Below, in pieces: positions 26,229-36,800 of a DNA stretch of 64,000 bases; position 1 is the stretch's first letter; the number at the start of each line of letters is the position of its first letter. The translations under genes and the position numbers were made by a program. Location: assembly GCA_028874215.1 (NCBI GenBank), contig JAPPLF010000080.1:83299-147298 (forward strand), given 5' to 3'. The notes below the pieces were generated by a model. It searched no databases, was not told the DNA's origin, and saw only the letters and a list, made by a program, of their open reading frames with translations. Source of the DNA: Acidobacteriota bacterium. GTDB lineage: Bacteria > Acidobacteriota > UBA6911 > RPQK01 > JAJDTT01.

Positions 26229-27992
26229 CTATGGCGGCGAACCGGTGGACGGGCCCGGGAGATCCATAGCCGAGGCCACCGGCGAAAAGATGGGATCGTC
26301 CTCGCGCCAAGGGCGCCGGCAGGGTTGTCGGCTTTGGTAAAGCGCGAGGTTTTCGTTCAGGAGCCGCGCCAGATCGAAGCGCTGGTTCCGCTGTAGATCG
26401 GAAATCATGGCCCGTTGCATCTCGGCTGCCCGTTCAAACTGCCCCGTTGCGGCGAAGGCCATTGCCAGAGTTTCGACGTATTCCAGTTCAAGCTCGCCCT
26501 GGCCCTCGAACAGGCCTTTGAGAATCTGCAACGCTCTCATTCCATTTCGGATCTTTGGGTCGGGAGAAGCGGCGAGCAGCCGGGCCACGGCGTGCGTCAT
26601 GTCGGCGTGGCCTGGAAAAGCCTGCAGTCCTTGCTCCAATACCTCTAACGCCTGCTCATGCCGGCCCAATTGGACCAGGGCCATGGCCCGCATGAAATGT
26701 GCCAGGATGCTCATTTGCCGGATCTGTCCGCCTCCAGCGCTATCGGCCGGGGACCGGCTGGCGAAACCGGAATCGAGTTCGGCGACGGCCGCGTAGTGGG
26801 GGATGGCCTGATCGAAACGCCGGAGGCGCATCAGCAGATTGGCCAACTGAAAGTGCGCCTCCATGAACCCCGGGTTCGCCTCAATGGCTCGCTGATAGTG
26901 CCGGGCCGCTTCCTCTTCGGACTGCAACCCCATCAACGTGGTTCCCAGGTAGTAATGGAGCATGGGATTTCCGGGCGAGACCCGCAGCGCCTGAGCGTAT
27001 TCCCGCGCCGCCCCTTGGAGGTCCCCCATTCGGGCTAACGCCGAACCCAGATCGGTGAGCGGAACCGGGTTCTTGGGATCCAGAGCCACCGAGGTGCGGT
27101 ATTCCTTGACGGCCTCCGCAAAACGCCCTTTTCCGAACGCCCGCATTCCACGGACCCAATGATGGCGCCAACCTGTGGTCAGATCGTCCAGGGCTTCCAT
27201 CAGGGGATCCGGATAACCGGCGGTGGCATGGCCGCGCCGGAGCCTCTCCAGCATGGCGACCTGCTGGAAATGGGCCTGGGCCTGGTCCAGGTCTCCTTGC
27301 CTTCGGTAACTCATGGCCAACAGGTAGTGGATGCTGTTGGCTTCCGGTTGCAACGCCAGGGCGGCCTCGAAGTTGCGGATGGCTTCCTTGGTGTTCCGTC
27401 TTGAGGACGCGATCTTTCCCATCCCCACCAGGGCGGGAGCACAGTCTTCGTCCAGTGCCAGCGCCCGCTCGAACAACGGTTGCGCCCGTTCGTAGCGGTT
27501 GAGGCTGAGATAACCTTCGGCGGCGCCCAATATGGCCGGGACGTTCTCGGGTTGATGCTCCATGGCCCGCTGGTAAGCGGCGATGGACTGCTCGAGATCA
27601 CCCTTGTTCCGAAAGATGTGACCCAGGTAGTAAGGCCAGCGAAAGTCTGTCGGCTCCAGTGACTCCGCATTGAGATAGCTGGCCTCGGCCGCGCCCAGGA
27701 AATCCTGGACGTGGTAGAGCTTGCCCATCTCGCCGTAGGCTTGGGAGAGTTCCTCGGAGCTGGCCTTTCCCGCTTTCGCCATCGACTCCAGCCCTGCCCG
27801 CGTGTCCCTGATTCGCTTCCGGGCGGCAGGCTCCAGGCGGCTCAAGTCCGGGTGGGATATGGGCTGAATCGAATCATTCGATGGGGAGACCGGCGCGGAT
27901 TCTCCCGCGGCCGCGAAGGGCAGGACGCCGAGCCCCAAGAGCAACAGGGCGCCGGCACGAAACCGGTTGCGGAGCTTCGTCGAATCACTCAT
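26229..27992 (-). CDS. TPR protein with CRxPWxxDDPxFSP tail (TPR-A)
   Basis: The 587-aa protein has a signal peptide (ALLLLGLGVLPFAAAGE), a conserved HPDLSRLEP entry segment, and about ten TPR units. A distinct C-terminal module follows (THAVARLLAASPD ... AMAFAATGQFERAAEMQRAM) and ends in CRRPWREDDPIFSPV. It is homologous over its full length to the protein at 45549-47276. Its C-terminal module is also fused onto the haem/copper lipoprotein at 31650. It should be a periplasmic scaffold or partner protein. Its ATG overlaps the stop of the CRTAC1 gene by 8 bases, so it is the third gene of an operon GWxTD-CRTAC1-TPR. Confidence 0.85.
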   Translation of the reverse strand: MSDSTKLRNRFRAGALLLLGLGVLPFAAAGESAPVSPSNDSIQPISHPDLSRLEPAARKRIRDTRAGLESMAKAGKASSEELSQAYGEMGKLYHVQDFLGAAEASYLNAESLEPTDFRWPYYLGHIFRNKGDLEQSIAAYQRAMEHQPENVPAILGAAEGYLSLNRYERAQPLFERALALDEDCAPALVGMGKIASSRRNTKEAIRNFEAALALQPEANSIHYLLAMSYRRQGDLDQAQAHFQQVAMLERLRRGHATAGYPDPLMEALDDLTTGWRHHWVRGMRAFGKGRFAEAVKEYRTSVALDPKNPVPLTDLGSALARMGDLQGAAREYAQALRVSPGNPMLHYYLGTTLMGLQSEEEAARHYQRAIEANPGFMEAHFQLANLLMRLRRFDQAIPHYAAVAELDSGFASRSPADSAGGGQIRQMSILAHFMRAMALVQLGRHEQALEVLEQGLQAFPGHADMTHAVARLLAASPDPKIRNGMRALQILKGLFEGQGELELEYVETLAMAFAATGQFERAAEMQRAMISDLQRNQRFDLARLLNENLALYQSRQPCRRPWREDDPIFSPVASAMDLPGPSTGSPP

Positions 27993-29760
27993 TCCCGCTG
28001 ACTGTCCGGCCACTTCCTGCCAGTAGTGTGGAGTAGCGGCCAATGGGAAGATCCCTCCACTCCTCGACACCGCCGCCGGGCCAGGTCACACGGACGGCGG
28101 CGACTCGGTTCCGGTTCCCCAGCCCCACCAGCACCCGGGGATCGTTGGCGGAACCGTAGCTGCCGTCGGTCCTGACACGCCGTAGCAGCGTGAGACCATC
28201 AGGGAAGACGACTTCCACCCGCGCTCCCAACATGTCCCGCGGGGGGTCTTTGCCCAGCAGCCGCAATCCCAACCAGTGACGGCGAGTCCCCACGTTGTTG
28301 ATGAGCAGGCGTGCCGGACCGTTGTTGTTGACGATCAGCACGTCCACGTCTCCATCGTTGTCGACATCCCCAAAGGCGCCGCCGCGGCTCACCTCGGAGA
28401 GCTGGAAAACGGCTCCGCCTCGTTGGGTGACCTCCTCGAAACTTCCGTCGCCCAGGTTGCGGAAGAGCTGGTTGGGTTGATGCAACGGATAGGGATCCCG
28501 CAGTTTTTCCAGGGCCTCGATGGTGGCCACCTCCCCGTGCAGGGCCAGAATGTCCAGCCAACCGTCATTGTCGTAATCCAGGAAGGCGGTCCCGAAACCG
28601 GTGTAGGGCATGCTCGCGACCCCCAATTCGCTCTCGAAGGTCTGGTCTTCGAACCATCCCTGGCCATTGTTGAGGTAGAGCGTATTGGTTTCCCGGATCA
28701 GATGGGTCATGAAGAGGTCTTCGTCGCCGTCGTTGTCCAGGTCTCCGGCGTCGACTCCCATGCTGGCCTCGGTCTTCCCGTCCCGGTTCAGGGCGCAGCC
28801 GGCCACCAGCGCTTCCTCCCGGTAACTTCCGTTTTTCTGGTTCATCCACAGGTGATTGGGACGTTGATCGTTGGCGACGTAGAAATCGATCCAGCCATCT
28901 CCGTTGAAGTCGGCGCTCACCACCCCCAGCGCGCCGCCGTGCCTGGTGGCGACGCCGGTCCGGGAGGACACGTCCTGGAATGTCCCGTCACCCCGGTTGC
29001 GATAGAAACGGTTGGACTGGGCCGGGTAGCTGCGGGGTCCACAGTAGTCGATGGCGCCGGTACTGGAGTAGCACTTCTTGGGATTGGACAGCCGGTAGTC
29101 CACGTAGTTGCCCACGAAAAGGTCCAGCCAACCGTCCCGGTCGTAGTCCAGGAAGGAGGCGCTCACGCTCCACGCCGTATCGGCGCCGTCACCCACGGGG
29201 ACCTCGGTGAAGGTGCCGTTGCCGTTGTTGCGGTACATCCGGTTCCTGCCGAAGTTGGTGACGTAGAGATCGACCCAGCCGTCGTTGTCGATGTCTCCCG
29301 CCGCCACGCCCATTCCGTAGCCCAGCGAGACGATCCCGCTCTCGGCGGTCACGTCGGTAAAGCGCAGGTTGGGCGTCCCGTCCGGGTTCGACGTCAGGTC
29401 GTTTCGAAAGAGCCGGTCACGGAGCGGAGGCTCTTCCGGCGGCGGAAAGAGGGCGTCGTCGATGGTCTTGTCCGGGCCCAGCATCTGTCCCTGAACCAGG
29501 TAGACGTCCAGGTCGCCGTCGTTGTCGAAGTCCAAGAGGGCGCCTCCGGGACCCATCATCTCGCAAAAATAGTATTCCCCGGACATTCCGTTGAAGTGGC
29601 GGAAGTGGATTCCGGCTGCCGGGGCGACGTCCTCGAACCAATCGGCGCCGGTGTCTCCCGTCTTGGACGGGTGCGTCCACGAGGTGAAGAACCCCAAGGT
29701 GGCGACCCCGATTAGCAGGATCATCCGGTTGTGTTGTGGGTTTGAATGAGGACTAGCCAC
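27985..29760 (-). CDS. CRTAC1-family FG-GAP/VCBS propeller with ASPIC/UnbV domain (copy A)
   Basis: The 591-aa secreted protein has a short N-terminal hydrophobic segment, then HFNGMSGEYYFCEMMGPGG. At least seven Asp-rich calcium-type repeats follow (DFDNDGDLDVYL, DIDNDGWVDLYV, DYDRDGWLDLFV and so on), as in FG-GAP/VCBS beta-propellers. An ASPIC/UnbV C-terminus (LGARVEVVFPDG, RVLVGLGNRNRV, VTWPGGGVEEW) ends it. Human CRTAC1 shares this architecture; bacterial functions are unknown. GTG 29760 overlaps the GWxTD stop by 8 bases. ATG 29724 and ATG 29799 are alternatives. It is closely similar to the protein at 39748. Confidence 0.88.
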   Translation of the reverse strand: MASPHSNPQHNRMILLIGVATLGFFTSWTHPSKTGDTGADWFEDVAPAAGIHFRHFNGMSGEYYFCEMMGPGGALLDFDNDGDLDVYLVQGQMLGPDKTIDDALFPPPEEPPLRDRLFRNDLTSNPDGTPNLRFTDVTAESGIVSLGYGMGVAAGDIDNDGWVDLYVTNFGRNRMYRNNGNGTFTEVPVGDGADTAWSVSASFLDYDRDGWLDLFVGNYVDYRLSNPKKCYSSTGAIDYCGPRSYPAQSNRFYRNRGDGTFQDVSSRTGVATRHGGALGVVSADFNGDGWIDFYVANDQRPNHLWMNQKNGSYREEALVAGCALNRDGKTEASMGVDAGDLDNDGDEDLFMTHLIRETNTLYLNNGQGWFEDQTFESELGVASMPYTGFGTAFLDYDNDGWLDILALHGEVATIEALEKLRDPYPLHQPNQLFRNLGDGSFEEVTQRGGAVFQLSEVSRGGAFGDVDNDGDVDVLIVNNNGPARLLINNVGTRRHWLGLRLLGKDPPRDMLGARVEVVFPDGLTLLRRVRTDGSYGSANDPRVLVGLGNRNRVAAVRVTWPGGGVEEWRDLPIGRYSTLLAGSGRTVSGNE

Positions 29761-31402
29761 CTTTGACTCGGAAGCTGTCTCCGACCTGAGTCCTGGCATC
29801 GTTGAGCTGATCCCAAGCTTCGACTTCCACCCGGTAGGTTCCGGGTTCCAGGCCCCCCAGGTGAAAGCCCTTCACCAGGACCAGTCTGTCCGGCGAGAAA
29901 AACTGAACCGACTCCCCGTTGTTGTCGGTGGTTTCGTGAATGAGGTCGCCGCCGCGCCTGATCTGATAACGCACCTTCAACTCGGGCGCGTTGGAGGATT
30001 GATCCAGGCCGAAGTTGTACAGATGCAGGTAAACCGCCAGCAGGGACTTGGGGGAAAAGCTCTTGTCCATGCTGGGCCGTACCTTGACGTCTCCCAAAAC
30101 GAACATCTGGTCGTCTTCGGGGACCTGGTCCAGCTTGCGGATGAAGTCGGAAAGAACGAGCGAACTGTTGCTCAGTTTCGCGCCTTCCTTCAATCCCGAC
30201 GGCGGAATGATGGCTTGTTTGACGGCGCCGATGTTGCTGCTTTCGACGTCCTTCACGACCAGATCGAGCTTGTATCGGGTCTTGTTGTCCAGAATCAGGA
30301 CTTTCTGGTACATCGATCGGCCCCTCAAACTCCTTTCAAACTGCTCCGGCGTGTATGAGATCACCAGTTCATCGTCGAATTCCTGGATCAACTGATTGTC
30401 CAAGCTGGTCACGGCGCCGTAGAGGCCGATTCGAGCGGTATGCAGGTCTCCCTTTCGCTTGAAGGTCATGTCCTTGTTCTGGAGCTGCAAGGTGACGGGA
30501 ACCAGAAGCTTCTCCCGGTTGAGTTTGAAGTAGTCCCTTCGAACCTGGAAAGCGAGGTTTGAATAGCCGATGTTGACCTTCACCAACTCCTTCAGATCGT
30601 TGTACTTGATCTCTTTCGGGGTCTGCACCTGGGAGAAAATCTCGTAGCGGTAGAAGGGGTTGTTTCGGAAACTGCCGGTGTTGTACGCGGGGTTGTGGCG
30701 TCCCGGAGCAAAATAGGGGCGGTCCTCTTTTCTGGTAAGACCGACCTGCTCGGCCCAGGTCAGGCCCTGCCCCGGCATGTGCAGTAGGGCGTCCTTTTCT
30801 TCCGGATTGAGAGCCAGGTGGTAGTCTCCGGTGAAGGACTTGTCCACGAATTCCAACTCGATGTCGTCTCCGATGCCCTCCAGGTGCCGATAGCGCCACC
30901 GTTCGAATGCATAGACGGTCGTCTGTCCGCCACCCTGTTCGAATTCGCGGTCGTAGAAGCTTCCTGCGGCGTAGGTCTCGATTTCAGCCGGTTCCCCGTG
31001 AATGATGTAGACACGGCCCCGATCCGAGCGCCATCCCTCCTTGCCGGAGTGGAATCGCTCATTGGCATAGGCGATGCGCCGATAGTGTTCTTCCTTGAAC
31101 TCGTTGAGCGCCGTCCGGGGATCGGGGTCTCGCCGTCGCCAGAACTGTTCGATGAAGCGTTCCTTTTCGTCCTCCGTCGTCAGCTTTGCAAAGACCGACT
31201 TCTCCTCTTCCGTAATAATGTAGATGGCATCCCGTTCCAGCCAGTTCTTGAAATAGTCCTCACTTTCCTCACGGCGAACGTCGGGATCCACCTTTTGCTT
31301 TGCCCCCATCGCGGGAAAGAAAGGCCCCAGCGACAGAATCATCAATAGGGGAGGGAATAGAAGACGCACGGCTCTGGCCCTTTGTTCCATTGGAAACCTC
31401 AT
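29753..31402 (-). CDS. GWxTD-domain protein
   Basis: The 549-aa protein has a signal peptide (LLFPPLLMILSLGPFFPAMG), then the GWxTD domain with the helical segment ERFIEQFWRRRDPDP and the name motif as GWRSD (residues 123-127), followed by GRVYIIHGEP. The remainder is a beta-rich region. GWxTD proteins occur mainly in Acidobacteria, Bacteroidetes and related phyla and have no assigned biochemical role. It leads the operon with CRTAC1-A and TPR-A. An alternative start is 31390. Confidence 0.88.
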   Translation of the reverse strand: MRFPMEQRARAVRLLFPPLLMILSLGPFFPAMGAKQKVDPDVRREESEDYFKNWLERDAIYIITEEEKSVFAKLTTEDEKERFIEQFWRRRDPDPRTALNEFKEEHYRRIAYANERFHSGKEGWRSDRGRVYIIHGEPAEIETYAAGSFYDREFEQGGGQTTVYAFERWRYRHLEGIGDDIELEFVDKSFTGDYHLALNPEEKDALLHMPGQGLTWAEQVGLTRKEDRPYFAPGRHNPAYNTGSFRNNPFYRYEIFSQVQTPKEIKYNDLKELVKVNIGYSNLAFQVRRDYFKLNREKLLVPVTLQLQNKDMTFKRKGDLHTARIGLYGAVTSLDNQLIQEFDDELVISYTPEQFERSLRGRSMYQKVLILDNKTRYKLDLVVKDVESSNIGAVKQAIIPPSGLKEGAKLSNSSLVLSDFIRKLDQVPEDDQMFVLGDVKVRPSMDKSFSPKSLLAVYLHLYNFGLDQSSNAPELKVRYQIRRGGDLIHETTDNNGESVQFFSPDRLVLVKGFHLGGLEPGTYRVEVEAWDQLNDARTQVGDSFRVKGG

Positions 31403-31649
31403 CGAGTCGAGCCCGATTATCGACTAGTTTAGGCAAGATCCGATTGGGGTTCAATGACGGCGCGCCGTCGATCTGCAGGGCCGTCGCACGGTGGGTGACC
31501 GGTACCTGAAGAGGGACAGCCGCAGGGTTGGTCCCGACTTGACCGGTTTGACGGTCAGGCCGCAGGATGGGTTCGGTGGCGGCAATCGTCAGTTGGATTG
31601 AAACAGGCCGCAGATTCGGCGATCTCTGCCGCCTGCTTGAGACAAGCCG

Positions 31650-33872
31650 GTGAAGCTTTACAGATCGGGTCGGCCCCTTCAGCGGAGATTCAAGGCAACC
31701 TTTGCTTTTCCCATCATCTTGGGGACCCTGTTCGGCTCGAGTTGGATCGGATGCACGCAATCGGAACCGCCGCAACCGCCACCTTCCGCGACAGATTCAG
31801 GCTCTGAAGAAGCAGCGGAAACCAGGGAGCCCGAGCCTCCCGTTGGCTTGACCTTCACCCGGGACATCGCGCCCATCGTCTTCCGGAACTGTTCTCCTTG
31901 TCATCGTCCGGGCGGGGCGGGTCCGTTCGATCTGCTCAGCTACGACGACGTCAAAACGCGGGCCCGGTTGATGGTCGCGGTGACGCAGAGCCGTTTCATG
32001 CCTCCCTGGCAGCCCGAGCCCGGCTATGGAGAATTCATCGGCGAGCGCCGGCTCGGCGTTGAGCAGATCGAGATGTTTCAGGAGTGGGTGGCCCAAGGGT
32101 CGGCAGAAGGGGATCCGGCCGACCTGCCCAGTATCCCGGAGTGGCCGACGGGATGGCTGCTGGGGCCGCCCGATTTGGTAGTGACCATGCCCCGGCCATA
32201 CACCCTGGCCGCCGAGGCCGGCGCGGCGGGGAAGGACGTCTTTCGCACCTTCGTGCTGCCGGTTCCGCTGGAGTCCATGCGTTACGTCCGGGCGTTGGAA
32301 TTGAGGCCCGGAAATCCCAAGGTCGTGCATCACATCGTGGGTGGGGTCGATCCCACGCCGCGCTCCCGGCAGCGCGACCAGCAGGACCGGACACCCGGAT
32401 TCGATGGGATGAGGTCCACGCAGACGGCTCGTCCGCCCGGGGGCCATATCCTGGTCTGGACACCTGGAAAGGTCCCCATGGAGTACGCGCAGGGCTTGGC
32501 CTGGGGTCTACGGGAAGGGACCGACCTGGTGCTGGAACTGCACATGCAACCGTCAGGCCGGCCGGAGCCGGTTCAGCCCAGCGTCGGTCTTTATTTCAGC
32601 GACGAGGCGCCCACCAAGACCCCCTTCATCCTGATTCTGGGGTCCGTCGCCATCGATATTCCGGCGGGCAGCAAGGACCACCGCGTAGAAGACAGCTATG
32701 TGCTGCCGGTGGACGTGCAGGTGACGAGTCTCTATCCGCACGCCCATTTCCTGGGCAAGCAGATGGAGGTCTTCGCGCGCCTTCCCGACGGGAGCCGGCG
32801 CTGGCTCCTCTACATCAAGGATTGGGACTTCAACTGGCAGGACGATTATCTCTACTCTGAGCCCGTCTCGCTCCCGCGCGGCACCGAACTGACCATGCGC
32901 TACAGCTACGACAATTCAGCCGACAATGTTCGCAATCCTCACAATCCGCCCCGGCGAGTGGTCTACGGCCCCAATTCCTTCGACGAGATGGGCGAGGTGT
33001 GGATTCAGATGCTCACCCGCGACCAAAACGACCGGACAACGCTGCAGACCGATTATCGGCGCAAACAACTCGATCTGGGCATTGCCGGTTTCCGGCATAC
33101 CCTGGACACCAGGCCCCAGGACGCCAAGGCCCATCTGCAACTGGGTCAGGCACTGTACGCCCAGGGAAAGATCGACGAGGCCATCAAGCATTATCGCCAG
33201 GCGCTGGACCTGCAACCTGCCAGCGCCGAAACGCATGCTTATCTGGCCAACGCCCTAATGCAACAAGCCAAGCCGGAGGAGGCGATCCGGCATTATTCCC
33301 GGGCGTTGGAGATCAAACCGGACTTTGTGGAGGCTCACCTGCATGCCGCCAACGCGCTGATGGGGATCGGAAGACACGCTCAAGCGGAAGGGCACTATGC
33401 GCGAGTCGTCGAATTGAAAGGCGGCCACGCCTTCGCCCGCTACATGCAGGCCATGGCGCTGATCCGGCTCGGCCACTACCAGTCCGCCCGGTCCCGGTTG
33501 GAAGAAGGCCGCCGGACGCTGCCCGGCGATATCGACATCACTCACGCCCTGGCCCGGCTTCTGGCGGCGGCTCCCGACAGCAGCGTCCGCAACGGACCGC
33601 TGGCCCTTCAGCTCTTGCAGGAGGTGTTTCAAGCCCAGCAGGAAGTCTCCTTCGAGCACGTGGAAACGCTGGCGATGGCCTTCGCGGAGACGGGGCAGTT
33701 CCAGCGGGCGGTCCAGATGCAGCAGGCCATGATCGAGGACGTCAGCCGCGGTGGCCGAATGGACCTCGCCCGAATGCTGCAGGAGAACCTGGGACGGTAT
33801 CGCCGGGGACAGGCGTGCCGGGAACCCTGGAAGGACGATGACCCGGTCTTTTCACCGCTTCCGGGGAAATAG
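31650..33872 (+). CDS. Lipoprotein: c-type haem + PHM-like copper monooxygenase + TPR (copy A)
   Basis: The 740-aa protein has lipobox Cys35 (SWIGC), a haem c site CSPCH (81-85) with a later candidate Met ligand (SRFMPPW), and an ascorbate-dependent copper monooxygenase-like region. The PHM ligand set can be traced: HH at 227-228, His298 in LELHMQ, HxH at 364/366 in YPHAHF and Met447 in FDEMG. Spacing is close to rat PHM (HH107/108, H172, H242/H244, M314). About five TPRs follow, then the tail module CREPWKDDDPVFSP shared with TPR-A and TPR-C. It would act in the periplasm or on the outer membrane as a redox enzyme; the substrate is unknown. The start is GTG, divergent from the GWxTD gene. 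Confidence 0.87.
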   Translation: MKLYRSGRPLQRRFKATFAFPIILGTLFGSSWIGCTQSEPPQPPPSATDSGSEEAAETREPEPPVGLTFTRDIAPIVFRNCSPCHRPGGAGPFDLLSYDDVKTRARLMVAVTQSRFMPPWQPEPGYGEFIGERRLGVEQIEMFQEWVAQGSAEGDPADLPSIPEWPTGWLLGPPDLVVTMPRPYTLAAEAGAAGKDVFRTFVLPVPLESMRYVRALELRPGNPKVVHHIVGGVDPTPRSRQRDQQDRTPGFDGMRSTQTARPPGGHILVWTPGKVPMEYAQGLAWGLREGTDLVLELHMQPSGRPEPVQPSVGLYFSDEAPTKTPFILILGSVAIDIPAGSKDHRVEDSYVLPVDVQVTSLYPHAHFLGKQMEVFARLPDGSRRWLLYIKDWDFNWQDDYLYSEPVSLPRGTELTMRYSYDNSADNVRNPHNPPRRVVYGPNSFDEMGEVWIQMLTRDQNDRTTLQTDYRRKQLDLGIAGFRHTLDTRPQDAKAHLQLGQALYAQGKIDEAIKHYRQALDLQPASAETHAYLANALMQQAKPEEAIRHYSRALEIKPDFVEAHLHAANALMGIGRHAQAEGHYARVVELKGGHAFARYMQAMALIRLGHYQSARSRLEEGRRTLPGDIDITHALARLLAAAPDSSVRNGPLALQLLQEVFQAQQEVSFEHVETLAMAFAETGQFQRAVQMQQAMIEDVSRGGRMDLARMLQENLGRYRRGQACREPWKDDDPVFSPLPGK

Positions 33873-33895
33873 GGGGGAACAGGAATGTCCCCCCT
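33871..33895. terminator. Stem-loop terminator between convergent genes
   Basis: AGGGGGGA (33871-33878) pairs with TCCCCCCT (33888-33895) around a 9-base loop. It begins inside the stop codon of the copper-haem gene and lies just before the end of the Oar-like receptor gene. T residues follow on the plus strand (cctttac). It probably terminates transcription from both sides. Confidence 0.5.
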
Positions 33896-33898
33896 CCT

Positions 33899-36800
33899 TT
33901 ACCAGGCGATCCTTAGCCGGAACTGAATGATTCGGGCAAGAGCCGTATTGCGATATCGTGCGAAGGCGCTTGGGTTCGCGAGGGAAAAGCTCGGGCTATA
34001 GAACTGCGCCCGGTTGAAGACATTGAAAATTTCTGTCCCAAACTCCAGACGCACGCCCTCTGTGACCTGAAAGTCTTTCAGGATCGACAGGTTCTCGGTC
34101 GAGTATCCGAACTTGCGAACATCCGGCAACTGTCGGGTGTCCGCAAAGCCGATCACCCGGTTCTCAGGCGCAAATGCGTCCACGTTGAGGGTGTTTTTCT
34201 GCGAGCCGTTGGGATCGTACGCTCCATGGCTGACACCGCCCCCGATGCCTCTTCCGGTGCGATTGACACGCCCCAGGTCGATGGGGTCTCCCGACATGTA
34301 GTTGTGCCACCCCATGACCCGCCATCTCCCGATGAAGTGGTTGAGCACGGTGGAGGCGTCGGCACCCCATTTCTGCCCCCGGCCGAAGGGCAATTGCCAA
34401 GTCCAGGTCAGGGCCAAATTCTGGGGACGATCATAAGGCGTCAGGAAACGGACTCGGCCCCCTCCATATCCCTCATGCGACACACCGGGAGCGCCGAATA
34501 CTCCATAACCTCTGCCAGTGGCGATGTTCTTGGAAATGGTATACGCCAGCAGAAAACTGAGGCCCCCGCCAAAACGCTTCTGGGCGCTGATGTTGGCGGC
34601 ATGGTAGGAGGTAATCCCTCCGTGGGCGCCTCTCAGGTTGACTCCCGTGTATTGGGGATAGGGACGCGAAGCCTGCCGGACACTACCGGTGAACCCCGCA
34701 TAGGGCACGCCGACGCCGGTCGCCATGCCTGCGGGGGAGGACAACGGCTGATCGATGACCGGTCCCAGCCTGAAGATCGCGGGAGGCACCTCGTTGCGTT
34801 CCCAATTCAGCCGGTAGTGCCGGCCCAGCTTGCCGACGTAATCCCCCTTGAGCAGGAGATTCCACCCGACCTCCCTTTCAATCCCGAAACCGAAGTTGTT
34901 GCTGGTGGTCCACTTGTTGTCCTGAGGATGAATCCAGTGCACGGCCGTCCCGTTGGCCAGGGTTGGGTCGAGGTTGGGAAGACTGGCGACGATCTGGAGT
35001 CCTTCGGCCGGAAACCCGTCGTTCCAGTTGAAGGCCGGAGTCACCCCTCCATCGGTCGAGCTGTATTCGGGCTGGGCTGCCCACCCCAGAGCCGCAACAT
35101 TCCCACCGCCCTGCAGCTCGGCGCCCGGATTGGCGTAGGTGATTCCCGCGTAAGCTCGAATCACGGTCCTGTCATCCAAGGCATAGGCCAGACCCAGACG
35201 GGGCGACCAGGCGCCCCAATCCCGATCGTAGGCCCGGGTTCGACCGTTTCGCCCCGGTCCCTCGCCGTTGAATGTCAAGGCGCCCAGACGTCCGTCCGCC
35301 CCGGCATTGGGAATGTCGGGACTGAAGTAGCCCATACGATGATAGGTTTCGCCGAAGGGAGTCCACCAGTTGTATCGAAGCCCGTAGTTGACGGTCAGTT
35401 GGCGGGTGGCGCGCCACGTATCCTGCAAATAGATGGCATAGACGCGATTGTTGACCCTCTTGTTGTCAGACGGCCTCATGAAGGCGGTGTTCACTTCTCC
35501 CAACAGGTAGCTGGCCCAGCCGCGGCCTGTCAGCGCGATGTCGGGGAACGCGGAGACGTTGCCGCCCGCATCCATCTGATTGCCGCCGGCCAATCCCGTC
35601 GTGATGTCGCTGAAGGTGAAATTGCCGTTGGTGAAAATCTGGACGTTCCGTCCCACGGCGGCGTATCTGCCCTGGATGCCGAACTTGTAGTTGTGGCTCC
35701 CTTTGACCCAGGTCAGATCGGTATAAACCGGGTACGTGAACTCGGGCATGAAGAGATTCAGGAAAAGGAATCCGAATCCGGAGGCGCCCTGGATGTTGGT
35801 GAAGGGAGTATCGGGCGTCACCAAGCCGGTGAGTCCCGAATCCCGCCCGTAGGTGTTCCCCGGTTTGCCGATCTCCCGGGGGACCCCCTGGCCGGCAAAG
35901 CGCAGACTGAAGAGCACGTTGGGCCGCACGGTGTAATAGTTCGAGAACCGGTAGCGGAACTGCTTGCCCAGCGTCAAGTGGGTGGTATTGATCTTCTGGT
36001 CATAGCCGGCATTCCCGGGCCAGACGACGTCCTTCCTGTGCCAGTCCATCCCGAACGAGAACTTGTAGTTGTCGGTAAATTTGTGGTCCGTCTTCAAGGT
36101 CAGCTTGTCGATGTCCTGCTCGCCCTTGTCCAGCGGACCGACATGGTTGTTCACCGTTCCGGGCCGGTTGGGCATGGGGACGCCGTCCTGAAACGCGGCC
36201 GAAATGGAGCTGATCCGGTCGCGGGGGATGACGTTGCCTGGGAAGGGATCGCGAATGAATCCTCCATGTCCGTCCGGCCGGGTGGTGGCCGGATCGTAGA
36301 TCTGGCCCTGCATGATGGGTCTTCCCAGGACATCGGTCCCGATCTGACCACCCAGGAACTCGCTGAAGTCCCCACCACGCATCAACGCCGTGGGAACGGT
36401 CGAGGTCTGGCCGCCGGCCGTCCGCCGCTCGCGGTATCCGGTATAGCTGGCCAGAAAGAAGTGCCTGTCCTGGATGATCTTCCCGCCGACGACGGCTCCG
36501 AACTCGTTCTGCCGGTGCGGGTTGACGTCTGCCGCGAACCACTGGCGGGCGTCCAGGACGTCATTCCGGAAGTACTCGAAAAGGCTGCCGTGGAACTCGT
36601 TGGTTCCCGATTTCATGACCATTTCCACGCTCGAGCCCATGTTCCAGCCGTGCTCGGCGTTGACGTTGGCCACCGTTCGAAACTCGCTGATGACCTCGGG
36701 AATCAGCCCCGAATCCTCCCTCATGCCGAAGTTGTTGGCGGGACTGGAGTAGATCCCGTCGATGTTGGTGCTCATGACCCCCACGACCCCGTGGATGTAG

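Noticed and set aside
28276-29715. A 479-codon plus-strand frame opposite CRTAC1-A (similar ones opposite CRTAC1-B and SCO-CRTAC1)
   Set aside because: The Val/Gly/Asp pattern mirrors the antisense of Asp-rich propeller repeats; the real repeats are on the other strand.
31540-31557. Six-bp inverted repeat (TGACCG / CGGTCA) upstream of haem/Cu-A
   Set aside because: Too short for a confident operator or terminator in such GC-rich DNA and not seen before copy B.
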